DNA from: Chryseobacterium cupriresistens
Lineage (GTDB): Bacteria; Bacteroidota; Bacteroidia; Flavobacteriales; Weeksellaceae
DNA: 64,000 bases
Direction of reading: 5' to 3'
Assembly: GCF_046614675.1 (NCBI RefSeq)
Contig: NZ_JBKKJT010000004.1
Span: 372,001 to 436,000, forward strand
In this document: one piece after another, positions 43,198-52,926 of the stretch
Layout: each line of letters opens with the position of its first letter
How positions within the stretch are numbered: the stretch's first letter is position 1
The notes under the pieces: model-generated
The model's input: the letters and a program-made list of their open reading frames with translations, nothing else
Databases searched by the model: none
Told to the model about the DNA's origin: nothing
Program-made: the position numbers and the translations under genes

Positions 43198-43263
43198 ATG
43201 ATCAATGATCAATGATCAATCATAATATAAAATTATCCCAAACCTCTGTGTCAATCTGTGAGA
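43198..43263. repeat. ATGATCA tandem and intergenic repeat copy 2
   Basis: Two and a half copies of ATGATCA (43198-43215), then CTGTGTCAATCTGTGAGATCTG (split across 43239-43263), similar to 19951-19979 on the same strand. Confidence 0.4.
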
Positions 43264-43275
43264 TCTGCGGTGATA

Positions 43276-43305
43276 ACAAAAAAAGAAGTCCATCTTTCGA
43301 TAGAC
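43276..43305 (-). terminator. Terminator of the RND efflux operon
   Basis: AAGAAGTC and GACTTCTT arms extended by ATC/GAT, with T7 on the minus strand, 33 bp past the outer-membrane factor stop. Confidence 0.85.
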
Positions 43306-43335
43306 TTCTTATGAAAACAAGATTAAAATATGGAT

Positions 43336-44805
43336 TTATTCTTTCTTAATATCCGGAACTGCCAACGGAGCCTGATCCCAACCACCGCCAAGCGCTCTGT
43401 AAACAGCAACACTCGCTTTAAGTTGGTTCACTTTCTTTTCTACAAGCTCAAATTTGGATTCCAGGGCATCCCTTTGGGTTAGTAAAACTTCCATGTAATC
43501 AGCACGGGCATATTTGAAGAGGTCGTTGGAAATATCTATAGACTTTGTTAAAGCATTCACTTCCTTCGTTTTGATATTCACACTGCTTTCCAGATTATGA
43601 ATTTTAGATAACTGGTTTGCTACCTCAATATAAGCTCCCAAAACAGTCTGCTCATAATGATACACTGCCTGAATCTGTTTCGCATTGGCATTATTATAAG
43701 CCGCTTTAATCGCCCTTCTGTTGATCAGAGGTGCTGTAAGTTCTCCCGCAAGAGAAAACAGGAAAGACTGAGGTTTGATGATATACAGTGGATTAAAAGC
43801 CTGTAACCCGACTCCTGCAGAAAGATCAAGAGAAGGGTAGAACCTTGCTTTGGCCACTTTAATGTCAAGCCTGGCAGCGGCCAGTTCATATTCAGCCTGC
43901 TTGATATCCGGACGGTTTTCCAAAAGTTCAGAAGGAATTCCTCCATACACCGCTTGCGGAACAATAGAATCAAAAGAATTCTGACTTCTTTCCACGGGTT
44001 GTGGAAATCTTCCCACCAGATAATTGATCTTGTTCTCCGTTTCAACTATCTTCTGCTGGATGTCATACTGCATGCCCTGAGTTTTCAGAACCTGGGCTTC
44101 AAATCTCTGTACTGCCAGTTCATTGGATCGCGCATTCTTTTTTAACTCTTTGATAATATCCAGCGCATCATTCTGAATTTTAATATTCTGATTCAAAATA
44201 ACCAGCTCATTATCCAGTGCCAGCAGCTCATAATAAGAATCTGCAATCTCAGAAATAAGATGAGTTGTCATGAAATTCTTTCCTTCAATGCTGGCAAGAT
44301 ATCGCTGTACCTGTGCTTTTGTCGCATTATGCAGCTTTCCCCAGATATCCGTTTCCCATTGTGCCTGAGCTCCTACCCCAAAATCAAATAAAGGTTCCGG
44401 CATTTCTCTGCCGGGCTCTATTTCAGTATTGGCTTCCATGGCTCCGATATTGGTGTACCGGCTTACTTTGTCTACACCAGCTCCGGCTTTTAAACCTACA
44501 GAAGGAAGATATTCACCTTTTCTGGCTTTGATTTCATTTTTAGACATTTCAATTTCCTGAAGAACAATATTCAGTTCCTGATTATTCTGAAGAGCCTGGG
44601 TAATCAGTTCCTGAAGATGCGGATCACTGAAATATTCATTCCATTTCATTTTTCCGGTATTGATGGTGTCATTTTCTGCTGAACCATATTTTTCAGGAAC
44701 AGTTTTGTTCTCAGTACGTTGTGCTATTTCTATAGGTTTACAGGCAGTAAGACTTAATAAGAAGACTGCCAGACCTGCATATTGATATATTTTTCTTTTA
44801 TTCAT
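43336..44805 (-). CDS. RND efflux outer-membrane lipoprotein (OprM/NodT type)
   Basis: The 489-residue protein has a lipobox LTAC (Cys22) and the duplicated outer-membrane efflux domain: DPHLQELITQALQNNQELNIVLQEI and PDIKQAEYELAAARLDIKVAKARFYPSLDLSAGVG (split) are typical of NodT-family factors. It forms the trimeric exit duct of the pump. It is the last gene of the operon, overlapping the permease gene by 8 bp. Confidence 0.94.
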   Translation of the reverse strand: MNKRKIYQYAGLAVFLLSLTACKPIEIAQRTENKTVPEKYGSAENDTINTGKMKWNEYFSDPHLQELITQALQNNQELNIVLQEIEMSKNEIKARKGEYLPSVGLKAGAGVDKVSRYTNIGAMEANTEIEPGREMPEPLFDFGVGAQAQWETDIWGKLHNATKAQVQRYLASIEGKNFMTTHLISEIADSYYELLALDNELVILNQNIKIQNDALDIIKELKKNARSNELAVQRFEAQVLKTQGMQYDIQQKIVETENKINYLVGRFPQPVERSQNSFDSIVPQAVYGGIPSELLENRPDIKQAEYELAAARLDIKVAKARFYPSLDLSAGVGLQAFNPLYIIKPQSFLFSLAGELTAPLINRRAIKAAYNNANAKQIQAVYHYEQTVLGAYIEVANQLSKIHNLESSVNIKTKEVNALTKSIDISNDLFKYARADYMEVLLTQRDALESKFELVEKKVNQLKASVAVYRALGGGWDQAPLAVPDIKKE

Positions 44806-47800
44806 AATGGATCATGTCTTCGCTTAATGGAGATTCATCTTCGTCTTTAATCATTTTTTTACCATCAGACCACTTGGCAAATATGTAATAGAGCCCGGGA
44901 ATTACTATCACTCCGAATAAAGTTCCGATCAGCATTCCGCCCAGTGAGGAAGCACCGATAGTATGGTTTCCGATGGCCCCGGCGCCCCTTGCAAAAACAA
45001 GCGGAACCAATCCTGCAATAAAGGCAAAAGAAGTCATCAGGATCGGTCTGAAACGGGCTTTGGAACCTTCTACAGCAGCTTCAAGAATAGAATCTCCTGC
45101 TTGGCGTCTTTTCACGGCAAATTCTACAATAAGTACTGCGTTTTTACCCAGTAATCCGATAATCATGATCAATCCTACCTGCGCGTAGATGTCATTTTCC
45201 AGTCCCATCGCTTTTAATAACAAGAAAGACCCGAAAACTCCCACCGGTAAAGAGCAAAGTACCGCAAACGGAATAAGGAAACTTTCATATTGTGCCGCCA
45301 GAACCAGATACACAAATACCAAAACAACAAGGAATACATAGATCGCTTCATTACCACGTTGCGCCTCATCATAAGACAATCCTTCCCATGCCACTTTGTA
45401 TCCGTGAGGAAGTGTTTTGGCCGCTGTTTCGTTGATAGCCTGAATAGCATCTGCCGTTGTATACCCTGCAGCCGGAAGTCCGCGGATTGCAGCAGAATTG
45501 TACATGTTGTAACGGGTGATTTCATTAGGTCCCTGTGTCTTTTTCATTGTCATGAATGCGGAATAAGGGACCATTTCATCACGGTCATTTTTCACATACA
45601 GATTCATGATATCTGTAGGAAGTCTTCTGAATTCCGGGGACGACTGTACATATACTTTGAAGAACTGTCCGAAACGGATAAAGCCCTGTTCATAGGTACT
45701 ACCGATCAGAATGTTGAGGTTGTCCATCGCTTTTCCGATAGAAACTCCTTTCTGCATCGCTGCATTATTATCAAATACCAGCTCATACTGAGGATAATTA
45801 GCCGCAAAAAAGGTGAAGACTCCTGAAAGCTCCTTACGTTTTTTAAGCTGTGCGATGAAATCTTTATTGGCTTTATCAAATTCCTGATAATCGGTAGTTC
45901 TGTTCAGATCAAGCAATCTCATGGAGAAACCTCCCGAAGATCCGAATCCCGGTACAGCCGGCGGTTCAAAGAACTCAATGGTAGCTCCAAGGTCTTTTGA
46001 TTTTTCTTCCAGTTCTTCCATGATCTCCTTCACAGAATGATCACGGTCGTTCCAGCTTTTAAGGTTGATCAGACAGGTTCCTGCATTCGAACCACGGCCT
46101 TCCGTCATGATTTCATATCCTGCCAGGGATGATACAGATTCCACACCGTTTACTCCCATACAGATTTTCTGTAATGTTCTGGAAACCTTATTCGTCTGCT
46201 CAAGAGTAGAACCCGGAGGAGTCTGGATGATGGCATAGATAGTTCCCTGGTCTTCATTCGGGATAAACCCGCCCGGAAGAACCTTATTGATCATCACAAT
46301 TCCGGCACAGAATGCGATCAGAATTCCCCATGTTACCACCTTTCGGCTTACGATTTTTCTAAGGAATGAAGCATATTTTCCGGTTACTTTATCAAAACCG
46401 CTATTGAATGAGTCTAAAGCTTTGGTGAAAATATTGGCTTTTTTAGGCTTTCCATGGTGGTTTTTCAATAACATTGCGGCCAAAACAGGAGTCAGCGTAA
46501 GGGCTACTACCGCTGAAATCACAATAGAACTCGCCATAGTAATCGAAAACTGACGGTAGAAAGTTCCCACCGGACCCGTCATAAATGAAATAGGAATGAA
46601 TACAGCTACCATCACGGCTGTAATGGCAATAATAGCACCCGCAATTTCACCCATCACTTCTTTTACTGCTTTATAAGGCGAAATATTACTGTCTTCCATT
46701 TTGGCGTGAACAGCCTCAATGACAACAATCGCGTTGTCAACCACAATACCGATCGCCAGTACCAAAGCAAAAAGGGTAACAAGGTTGATGGTTAACCCAA
46801 AGAATTGGATCACAAAGAAAGTTCCGATCAAAGAAACCGGCACGGCAATAATAGGAATCAGCGTAGAACGCCAGTCGCCAAGGAAAATGAAAACTACAAT
46901 GGCCACCAGAATAAATGCATCTCTTAAGGTATGTATCACCTGTTCAATAGAAGCATCAAGAAACTGGGATACGTCATAACTGATTTTATAATCAACACCC
47001 GGAGGAAAGTTCCCTTTCATTTCTGCCAGTTTCGCTTTCACATCTCTGATCACGTCATTGGCATTACTTCCGTAGTTTTGTTTCAATACAATGGAAGCAG
47101 AAGGATGCCCGTCAAGGTTGGAATAAATATCAAAGAATTCACTTCCAAGCTCTACCTTGGCAATATCTTTCAGTTTCACATTTTCACCTTCGGCATTGGA
47201 ACGCACGATAATATTTTCATATTCTTCCGGTTTGTTGTATTGCCCTTTATAAGTCAGTACATATTCCAGTGACTGTGCTGCAATACCGGAACTTTGTCCG
47301 ATTCTCCCCGGGCGTCCGATGATACTTTGTTCGCCGATAGCTTTCATCACCTCATCTACAGAGATGTCATAAGCACGCATACGGTCAGGGTTCAGCCAGA
47401 TACGCATGGCATATCTTCGGCTACCCAGGATCTGCGATTTTGCAATCCCGTGGATACGGTTAATTTCCGGGATGATATTCACCATAGAGTAGTTGTACAG
47501 GAATTTTTCATCCATACTTTTATTCGTGCTGTAAAGGTTCACGTACATCAGCATACTGGGCTGAATCGGGTTGACAACAACTCCTTCTTTCTGTACCAGT
47601 TCCGGTAATAAAGGCATTACCTGGTCCACTCGGGTTTTTACCAGAACGACTGCCTCATTCGGATCGGTTCCGGGATCAAAGACAACGTTCACGGTAGCTT
47701 CCCCGGCACTGGTGGCATCGGTGGTGATGTAACGCATTCCCTGAACTCCATTGATGGCATTTTCAATCGTAATCAAAGATGATTTTACCAATACATCTGC

Positions 47801-47959
47801 ACTCGCGCCGGGATAGGCAATAGAAACGGCTACGGTGGTAGGGGCAATTTTTGGAAACTGTTCCGTAGGAAGCTGCTTCATGGCGATACCTCCCATAAAC
47901 AGGATCACAACCGATATCACAATGGCGAAAACCGGTCGGTGTATTACTTTTTTAAACAT
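44798..47959 (-). CDS. RND efflux permease (AcrB/MexB type, HAE1)
   Basis: The 1053-residue protein is a full HAE1 pump. It starts MFKKVIHRPVFAIVISVVILFMGG, with the porter segment LPTEQFPKIAPTTVAVSIAYPGA. The proton-relay helix is LFALVLAIGIVVDNAIVVIEAVH, with paired Asp in VVDN. GGFIPNEDQGTIYAI and the second half GLLGKNAVLIVEFAV follow. It exports hydrophobic drugs or metabolites from periplasm and membrane using protons; substrates cannot be told. It has its adaptor upstream (15 bp gap) and outer-membrane factor downstream (8 bp overlap). Confidence 0.96.
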   Translation of the reverse strand: MFKKVIHRPVFAIVISVVILFMGGIAMKQLPTEQFPKIAPTTVAVSIAYPGASADVLVKSSLITIENAINGVQGMRYITTDATSAGEATVNVVFDPGTDPNEAVVLVKTRVDQVMPLLPELVQKEGVVVNPIQPSMLMYVNLYSTNKSMDEKFLYNYSMVNIIPEINRIHGIAKSQILGSRRYAMRIWLNPDRMRAYDISVDEVMKAIGEQSIIGRPGRIGQSSGIAAQSLEYVLTYKGQYNKPEEYENIIVRSNAEGENVKLKDIAKVELGSEFFDIYSNLDGHPSASIVLKQNYGSNANDVIRDVKAKLAEMKGNFPPGVDYKISYDVSQFLDASIEQVIHTLRDAFILVAIVVFIFLGDWRSTLIPIIAVPVSLIGTFFVIQFFGLTINLVTLFALVLAIGIVVDNAIVVIEAVHAKMEDSNISPYKAVKEVMGEIAGAIIAITAVMVAVFIPISFMTGPVGTFYRQFSITMASSIVISAVVALTLTPVLAAMLLKNHHGKPKKANIFTKALDSFNSGFDKVTGKYASFLRKIVSRKVVTWGILIAFCAGIVMINKVLPGGFIPNEDQGTIYAIIQTPPGSTLEQTNKVSRTLQKICMGVNGVESVSSLAGYEIMTEGRGSNAGTCLINLKSWNDRDHSVKEIMEELEEKSKDLGATIEFFEPPAVPGFGSSGGFSMRLLDLNRTTDYQEFDKANKDFIAQLKKRKELSGVFTFFAANYPQYELVFDNNAAMQKGVSIGKAMDNLNILIGSTYEQGFIRFGQFFKVYVQSSPEFRRLPTDIMNLYVKNDRDEMVPYSAFMTMKKTQGPNEITRYNMYNSAAIRGLPAAGYTTADAIQAINETAAKTLPHGYKVAWEGLSYDEAQRGNEAIYVFLVVLVFVYLVLAAQYESFLIPFAVLCSLPVGVFGSFLLLKAMGLENDIYAQVGLIMIIGLLGKNAVLIVEFAVKRRQAGDSILEAAVEGSKARFRPILMTSFAFIAGLVPLVFARGAGAIGNHTIGASSLGGMLIGTLFGVIVIPGLYYIFAKWSDGKKMIKDEDESPLSEDMIHYE

Positions 47960-47974
47960 AATGCTGCTTTTGGG

Positions 47975-49060
47975 TTACTCGGCGTACAGATCCAGGTTCG
48001 ACATTACTTTTTCAGGCTTTTGGTATTTTGAACTGATCTTTTGATTTTCCTGTACCATTCTAAGACCTTCCAAAAGGATTCTGTCATCCTTTCCAAGTCC
48101 TGACGCCACTACATAAATATGCGGTAATTCGGCAGCCACTTTTATTTCTCTTGCATGTACTTTACCATCTTTACCGATCACATAAACATATTTCTTTTCC
48201 AGTTCCTCGAAAGTCGCTTTCTGTGGAATCATCATTGCATTGGCATAAGGTGAGGTGATAACGATGTTTCCGGTTTCACCATATCTCAACAGTCCCTTCG
48301 GGTTCGGAAAAGTAGCCCTGTAAGCAATATTTCCGGTTTCATTGTCAAAATCAGACTCTATGGTTTGTACGATACCGTCTTGTGTAAACTCTTTGCCATT
48401 GGCCATTCTTAAACGTACATGCATTGGATTATTATCCTTTTTGGCATCCATCTGATTAAGATATTCAGCTTCCGGTACATTGAAATATACCCACATTTTG
48501 CTGTTGTCGGAAAGTTCAGTTACAAGCTCGCCTTCATCTACAAGGCTTCCTTTACGTACGTGTAGCTTTCCTACAATTCCATTGAAAGGAGCACGGATTT
48601 CTGTAAATTTTAAATGGGTATTCATTGAAGCAAGTTCGGCCAGTGCTTTTTCATACCTTGCTTTAGCCATAGCCATTTCCTGAGGGGCAACAATGTTTTT
48701 GTCAGAAAGGTTTTTGGTATTCTGATATTCGATTTGCGCGTATTTGGATTCCGCTTTGGCACGGTTTACATCAGATTCATAAAGATTAGGCATGATTTTG
48801 AACAGCAGCTGCCCTTTTTGTACAAACTGCCCTTCATCTACATAAATAGACTGGATGTATCCTTTTTCCTGAGCTCGAAGCTCAATATGATTAATAGAAC
48901 GGATTTGCGCAACATAATCTTTGTTCACCAAAGTATCTTTGATAAGCGGGCTTGTTACGTTGAATGACGCTGCTTCTGTTTTTTCCTTTTTTTCAGATTG
49001 ACAGCTTACAAACAAGAGAATAAGGCACAAGTTGATATACATGAGACTTTTCTTGACCAT
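47975..49060 (-). CDS. RND efflux periplasmic adaptor lipoprotein
   Basis: The 361-residue membrane-fusion protein has a lipobox FVSC (Cys20), a lipoyl-like half (IELRAQEKGYIQSIYVDEGQFVQKGQLLFKI), a coiled hairpin (AESKYAQIEYQNTKNLSDKN to EKALAELASMNTHLKF) and the return half FTEIRAPFNGIVGKLHVRKGSLVDEGELV. It links pump and exit duct. First of the three pump genes, 104 bp after the small 49165 gene on the same strand. Confidence 0.94.
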   Translation of the reverse strand: MVKKSLMYINLCLILLFVSCQSEKKEKTEAASFNVTSPLIKDTLVNKDYVAQIRSINHIELRAQEKGYIQSIYVDEGQFVQKGQLLFKIMPNLYESDVNRAKAESKYAQIEYQNTKNLSDKNIVAPQEMAMAKARYEKALAELASMNTHLKFTEIRAPFNGIVGKLHVRKGSLVDEGELVTELSDNSKMWVYFNVPEAEYLNQMDAKKDNNPMHVRLRMANGKEFTQDGIVQTIESDFDNETGNIAYRATFPNPKGLLRYGETGNIVITSPYANAMMIPQKATFEELEKKYVYVIGKDGKVHAREIKVAAELPHIYVVASGLGKDDRILLEGLRMVQENQKISSKYQKPEKVMSNLDLYAE

Positions 49061-49164
49061 GATAATATATTGTTTTATAATAATTTATAATTGAAAAAAT
49101 AGTGTCATCGGCTCTCATAACAGAGTATGAAAGCGGATAAGGTTTTCGAAAAAATTAGTATAAA

Positions 49165-49623
49165 TCACAGTCGGATGACCCTGTACTGGAGGTACAGATC
49201 ATCATGTAAGGTCTTTAAATGTTCTGATTGGGCAAGTGAAACAGCGATTTGTCTGTTGTGAAATGTAGTAACGAAACCTGAAATCAGATGCCAGAAACCA
49301 TCTTTGAAAAGGGCAAGAAGCTCGGTAGAACCGGAGGTCTCTACGTTGTCATCATTTTCATTGTCGTTTTCAGAAAGATTAGCTCTGATTTTGTTGTACA
49401 GGGGATGGCTGACACTGTAAGTATCATGAGCTTCATTATTTTTAAGAAAGGCAAAAGAGTCTTTGAAGCTCTTTTTTTCGTGAACAAGAAGATCGGTGGT
49501 AAAATGAAGATCGGAAGAAATATCCGTTGAAATATACTGCTGAATTTGCCCATAATACCATCCTAAAACGGTAAGCATCGCAAATAACAAGCTGTACAAA
49601 TATTGATAAAATCTTTTCCGCAT
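49165..49623 (-). CDS. Hypothetical protein upstream of the RND operon
   Basis: The 152-residue protein starts MRKRFYQYLYSLLFAMLTVLGWYYG, a basic head and a signal-anchor or uncleaved signal. Then comes a charged region rich in Asn and Asp (NENDDNVETSG). A longer reading from TTG 49662 would run through the promoter boxes and is rejected. The TACCTTTG box (49639-49632) ends 8 bases before the ATG, so the 5' UTR is nearly absent. I do not recognise the family. Same strand as the pump genes, possibly cotranscribed. Confidence 0.65.
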   Translation of the reverse strand: MRKRFYQYLYSLLFAMLTVLGWYYGQIQQYISTDISSDLHFTTDLLVHEKKSFKDSFAFLKNNEAHDTYSVSHPLYNKIRANLSENDNENDDNVETSGSTELLALFKDGFWHLISGFVTTFHNRQIAVSLAQSEHLKTLHDDLYLQYRVIRL

Positions 49624-49631
49624 CCCAGAGA

Positions 49632-49662
49632 CAAAGGTAATTAAACTTAAAAATAGGTGCAA
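49632..49662 (-). promoter_or_regulatory. Promoter upstream of the 49165 gene and perhaps the RND operon
   Basis: Minus strand: TTG (49662-49660), 20 bp, TACCTTTG (49639-49632). The 49624-50023 gap otherwise shows no gene. Confidence 0.6.
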
Positions 49663-50023
49663 CGGCTAAAGATTAAAAAAGTGTTAAAAATTAGGCTGTT
49701 TCATTGAAAAAATAAATGAAATTGCGATGAACTAGGTTGTGAGCATCCATAATCCTTCACCAAACTGTTTAAAAATAATACCAGTCTTTCTCCTCTGCAT
49801 TTCAGAACCTCTTTCCCGTAAAGAAGGATAAATAATCTTTGATCAATATTAGTCTGCAGCATTGATGTTGCATACTTTTTATTTCATTATAATTACCTGG
49901 AGATTTTAAAAATTTTAATATTATTTTTGAATTAGCTTTATTTTGCACAATTTTTGCTGTAAAAAGCTACTTTTAACGGTTAAAGCATAGCCGATAGTAC
50001 AAAAAATTCCTCCAATATTTATT

Positions 50024-51532
50024 ATGATGAAAAAATACCTTATATATATATCACTTTTTGGAGCACCCTTATTTTGGGGGCAAGGTAAAGTGACCGAAAA
50101 ATCTGCATACCAACAGAAACTGGCATTATCAGAGACAGAAAATGCATTAATGGCATTTGATGCTGATATAAAATTGTCCGATGAAGAAATCGCTTTGGAT
50201 AAAAAACTATTCCAGATTCGTAAACAGTTTCTCAGTGATTCGGAAGCAAAGAAAATATCTTTATATAACAGCTCTTTTAATGAATTAAAACCATTAATAG
50301 AAAGCAGCAAGCTGTTTGAAATTCTTCAGACAATGCCGAAAGGAGGTTTGCTGCATACCCACAGCGGTGGAATAACAGATGTGAAATGGATCATTTCAGC
50401 TGCAAGGAAATATGAGGAATGTTATGTTTACGATCAGAAAGACAACAATCAGTTCATTTTCGGACAGCTGGCCTTTTTTGAAAAAGGAAAAGTCCCGGCC
50501 GGATTTGTAAACCTTGATAAAAAGCTTACTTCGAACCCTGGTTTTGAAAAAGAACTGCAGGATCTTCTTACGCTGAAACGTGATAGCCTTTGCTCTTATA
50601 CAGATTATTGGATTGAATTTGAAAAACGTTTTAAACGTATCAGTTTACTGCTTCCATACCGTCCTTTCTTTAAAGCATATTATCTGAAAGGATTTCAGGA
50701 TTTGATCAAAGACAACGTACAGCACGTAGAAATCAGATATATCTTTGATGAGCTTTATGATTTTCAGCATGGAAAATATCCTTTGAAAACTTCTGTCACA
50801 GATCTGCAGGACATTCTTAAAGAAGTACACCAGTCAGATCCGCAGTTTACCCTGAAACTGATCTATTCAAGCTTTAAATTCCTCGATAATGAAAGTATCG
50901 GGAAACAGCTGGAAACGGCATTTAAAATGAAGAAAGAATTTCCGGATATGATCTCAGGCTTTGACCTTGTAGCGGATGAAGCAGCAGGTCATCATATCAG
51001 TTTTTTTGAAAAAAGCTGGGCAAAAATGAATGAACTTAGTACAAAGTATAAGGTAGAGCTGCCTCTTTTCCTTCATGCCGGAGAAAGCAATTCTATGTTG
51101 AATACAAATGTTCTGGATGTAGCACCGCTCAATAATAAAAGAATCGGTCATGGACTGAATCTCATCTATTTTCCAAAAACCATGGATCAGATCAGAAAAC
51201 AGGATAAATTGGTGGAAGTGAGCCCGATCAGTAATCAGATCTTAGGATATGTAAGTGATCTGAGGAATCATCCGGCAAGAGTTTTATTAAGTAACGGAGT
51301 ACAGTGTTCCATCAGCAGTGATGACCCTTCTGTCTATGGATATACCGGTCTCAGCTATGATTTCTGGGTAACACAGGTGTATTGGGAGCTGGATGTGAAA
51401 GCCCTGAAAAAACTGGTTTTCAATTCTATTAATTATTCTTCTATGAATGATAATGAGAAAACGAAAGCTGCAGCTTACCTGAACCAGCAGTGGAATGATT
51501 TTGTTCAGAAAACAAATCAGAAATTAAATTAA
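50024..51532 (+). CDS. Secreted adenosine deaminase, ADA2/ADGF-like
   Basis: The 502-residue protein has a signal peptide (MMKKYLIYISLFGAPLFWGQ), an N-terminal helical extension of about 80 residues and a metal-dependent deaminase barrel. The zinc motif HTH is at His111/His113 in GGLLHTHSGG; then FLHAGES (zinc His plus catalytic Glu region), RIGHGLNL and the late Asp pair SSDDPSVYG. The extension plus the exported barrel resemble ADA2/ADGF adenosine deaminases rather than cytoplasmic Add. It would turn adenosine, and perhaps deoxyadenosine, into inosine outside or in the periplasm. Monocistronic. Confidence 0.88.
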   Translation: MMKKYLIYISLFGAPLFWGQGKVTEKSAYQQKLALSETENALMAFDADIKLSDEEIALDKKLFQIRKQFLSDSEAKKISLYNSSFNELKPLIESSKLFEILQTMPKGGLLHTHSGGITDVKWIISAARKYEECYVYDQKDNNQFIFGQLAFFEKGKVPAGFVNLDKKLTSNPGFEKELQDLLTLKRDSLCSYTDYWIEFEKRFKRISLLLPYRPFFKAYYLKGFQDLIKDNVQHVEIRYIFDELYDFQHGKYPLKTSVTDLQDILKEVHQSDPQFTLKLIYSSFKFLDNESIGKQLETAFKMKKEFPDMISGFDLVADEAAGHHISFFEKSWAKMNELSTKYKVELPLFLHAGESNSMLNTNVLDVAPLNNKRIGHGLNLIYFPKTMDQIRKQDKLVEVSPISNQILGYVSDLRNHPARVLLSNGVQCSISSDDPSVYGYTGLSYDFWVTQVYWELDVKALKKLVFNSINYSSMNDNEKTKAAAYLNQQWNDFVQKTNQKLN

Positions 51533-51554
51533 TAGGATTCTTCCTGTAAAAATA

Positions 51555-51586
51555 AAATCGCATTATTGACCTCAATAATGCGATTT
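51555..51586. terminator. Bidirectional 15-bp terminator between convergent genes
   Basis: AAATCGCATTATTGA and its exact complement around CC, between the deaminase and YcaQ-type genes. Confidence 0.8.
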
Positions 51587-51608
51587 ATCCTTTTAACAGA
51601 TACATCTG

Positions 51609-52820
51609 TTACTTTTTAAACTTTGCTTTGGATAATTCTTTTTTTACAGATGTACTCAACTTTGGCGGACTTACTTTAGTCAGAGCCAAAGACTCACAGC
51701 CATTGAAAACAGCAAAACGTTTTACGGTTTCTACGAAAGGTTTTAGCCATAACCCTATGTCTACAGTATTGTTTTCAATATGCAGATGAATAAGCTCCAG
51801 TTTTTTTTCCTTTCTATGCGCTTTACAGTCAACCCTTCCGATAAACTGATCCCCAAACAGTATGGGTAAACAGAAATAGCCGTATTGTCTTTTTTCTTTT
51901 GGAGTATAGCATTCCAGGCGGAAATCAAAATCAAAGATCTGTTTGATTCTGTCCCGATGGATAATAGCGTTATCAAACGGAGACAAAAGCCAGATATTGG
52001 AATTTCCGGGATCAAATGTCTTTTCAAGAACATGGTTCAGCATAAAGACAGAAGATAATCCTTCTGTTTTCACCTGAGATATCAATCCTTCTTCAAGCAT
52101 TGTCTGCAAGACCTTATTGACATCTTTCTTTACATCATTTCCCTTCCGAAGGTGTGTGATCTGCTTTAATGTAGTAAATCCATAAGCTCTCAGATTGGTT
52201 TTTACCAGATATTCTGCAAACTCAAGTGGAGTAGGTTCTGTAGTATCAATAGAAGAAGGTAAAACCCTCTCGGTGAGATCATATGTTTTCTGCATTCCCA
52301 CACGTCCGCTTATCATCAGGTCTCCCTGCATGAAAAGTCTTTCAAGAGCCAGCTTGGCAGGTTTCCAGTTCCACCAGCTTCCTGTCTTATGGCTTTCATT
52401 TTCAAAATCTCTCGCTCTTTTAGGGCCTTCGTTACGAATGGTGTCTCTCACATATTCCATTACCCTGTGATCAGCATTGTAGTAACGGGATTCTCCTCTT
52501 TTAATCATCAGCATCTGAGGCAAAACATACCGGAAATCCTGCATAGGAAGATAAGACGCAGCATGAAACCAGTACTCAAATACCTTACGTTCTTCTACCA
52601 GTTCCTCCAGATAATCTGCATGAAAATCAGGGATTCTTGTCCAGAGAGTATGATGATGAGCACGCTCCACCATAGATAAAGTATCGATCTGTATATATCC
52701 AAGGTGCTCCAAAGCCTTAAGAACCGCATCTTTTCCGGTTCCGAAAGGCGCGTGTTGCGTTAATCCCTGGCTATCCAGTGTTGCAAGTTTCAATTGTCCT
52801 GATGCCAACTTCTTTTCCAT
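51609..52820 (-). CDS. YcaQ/AlkZ-like winged-helix DNA glycosylase
   Basis: The 403-residue protein has the HTH_42 layout: three winged-helix units and the catalytic motif QID (Gln44-Ile45-Asp46) in GYIQIDTLSMVERAHHHTLWTRI, the QxD of the YcaQ branch (AlkZ has QxQ). FEYWFHAASYLPMQDFRYVLPQM and LSPFDNAIIHRDR are also typical. YcaQ-type enzymes unhook DNA interstrand crosslinks and remove bulky alkylated bases. Start ATG 52820. Monocistronic with a shared terminator. Confidence 0.9.
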   Translation of the reverse strand: MEKKLASGQLKLATLDSQGLTQHAPFGTGKDAVLKALEHLGYIQIDTLSMVERAHHHTLWTRIPDFHADYLEELVEERKVFEYWFHAASYLPMQDFRYVLPQMLMIKRGESRYYNADHRVMEYVRDTIRNEGPKRARDFENESHKTGSWWNWKPAKLALERLFMQGDLMISGRVGMQKTYDLTERVLPSSIDTTEPTPLEFAEYLVKTNLRAYGFTTLKQITHLRKGNDVKKDVNKVLQTMLEEGLISQVKTEGLSSVFMLNHVLEKTFDPGNSNIWLLSPFDNAIIHRDRIKQIFDFDFRLECYTPKEKRQYGYFCLPILFGDQFIGRVDCKAHRKEKKLELIHLHIENNTVDIGLWLKPFVETVKRFAVFNGCESLALTKVSPPKLSTSVKKELSKAKFKK

Positions 52821-52926
52821 ATTTGAAATTCGGAGAAACAGCTTTTAAGATGTTTCTATCAAATATAGTGATTTAAGGGAAAAGCACTGAACAGGATCTG
52901 TTAATACTCGGGGCGGCTGGTTAAAA

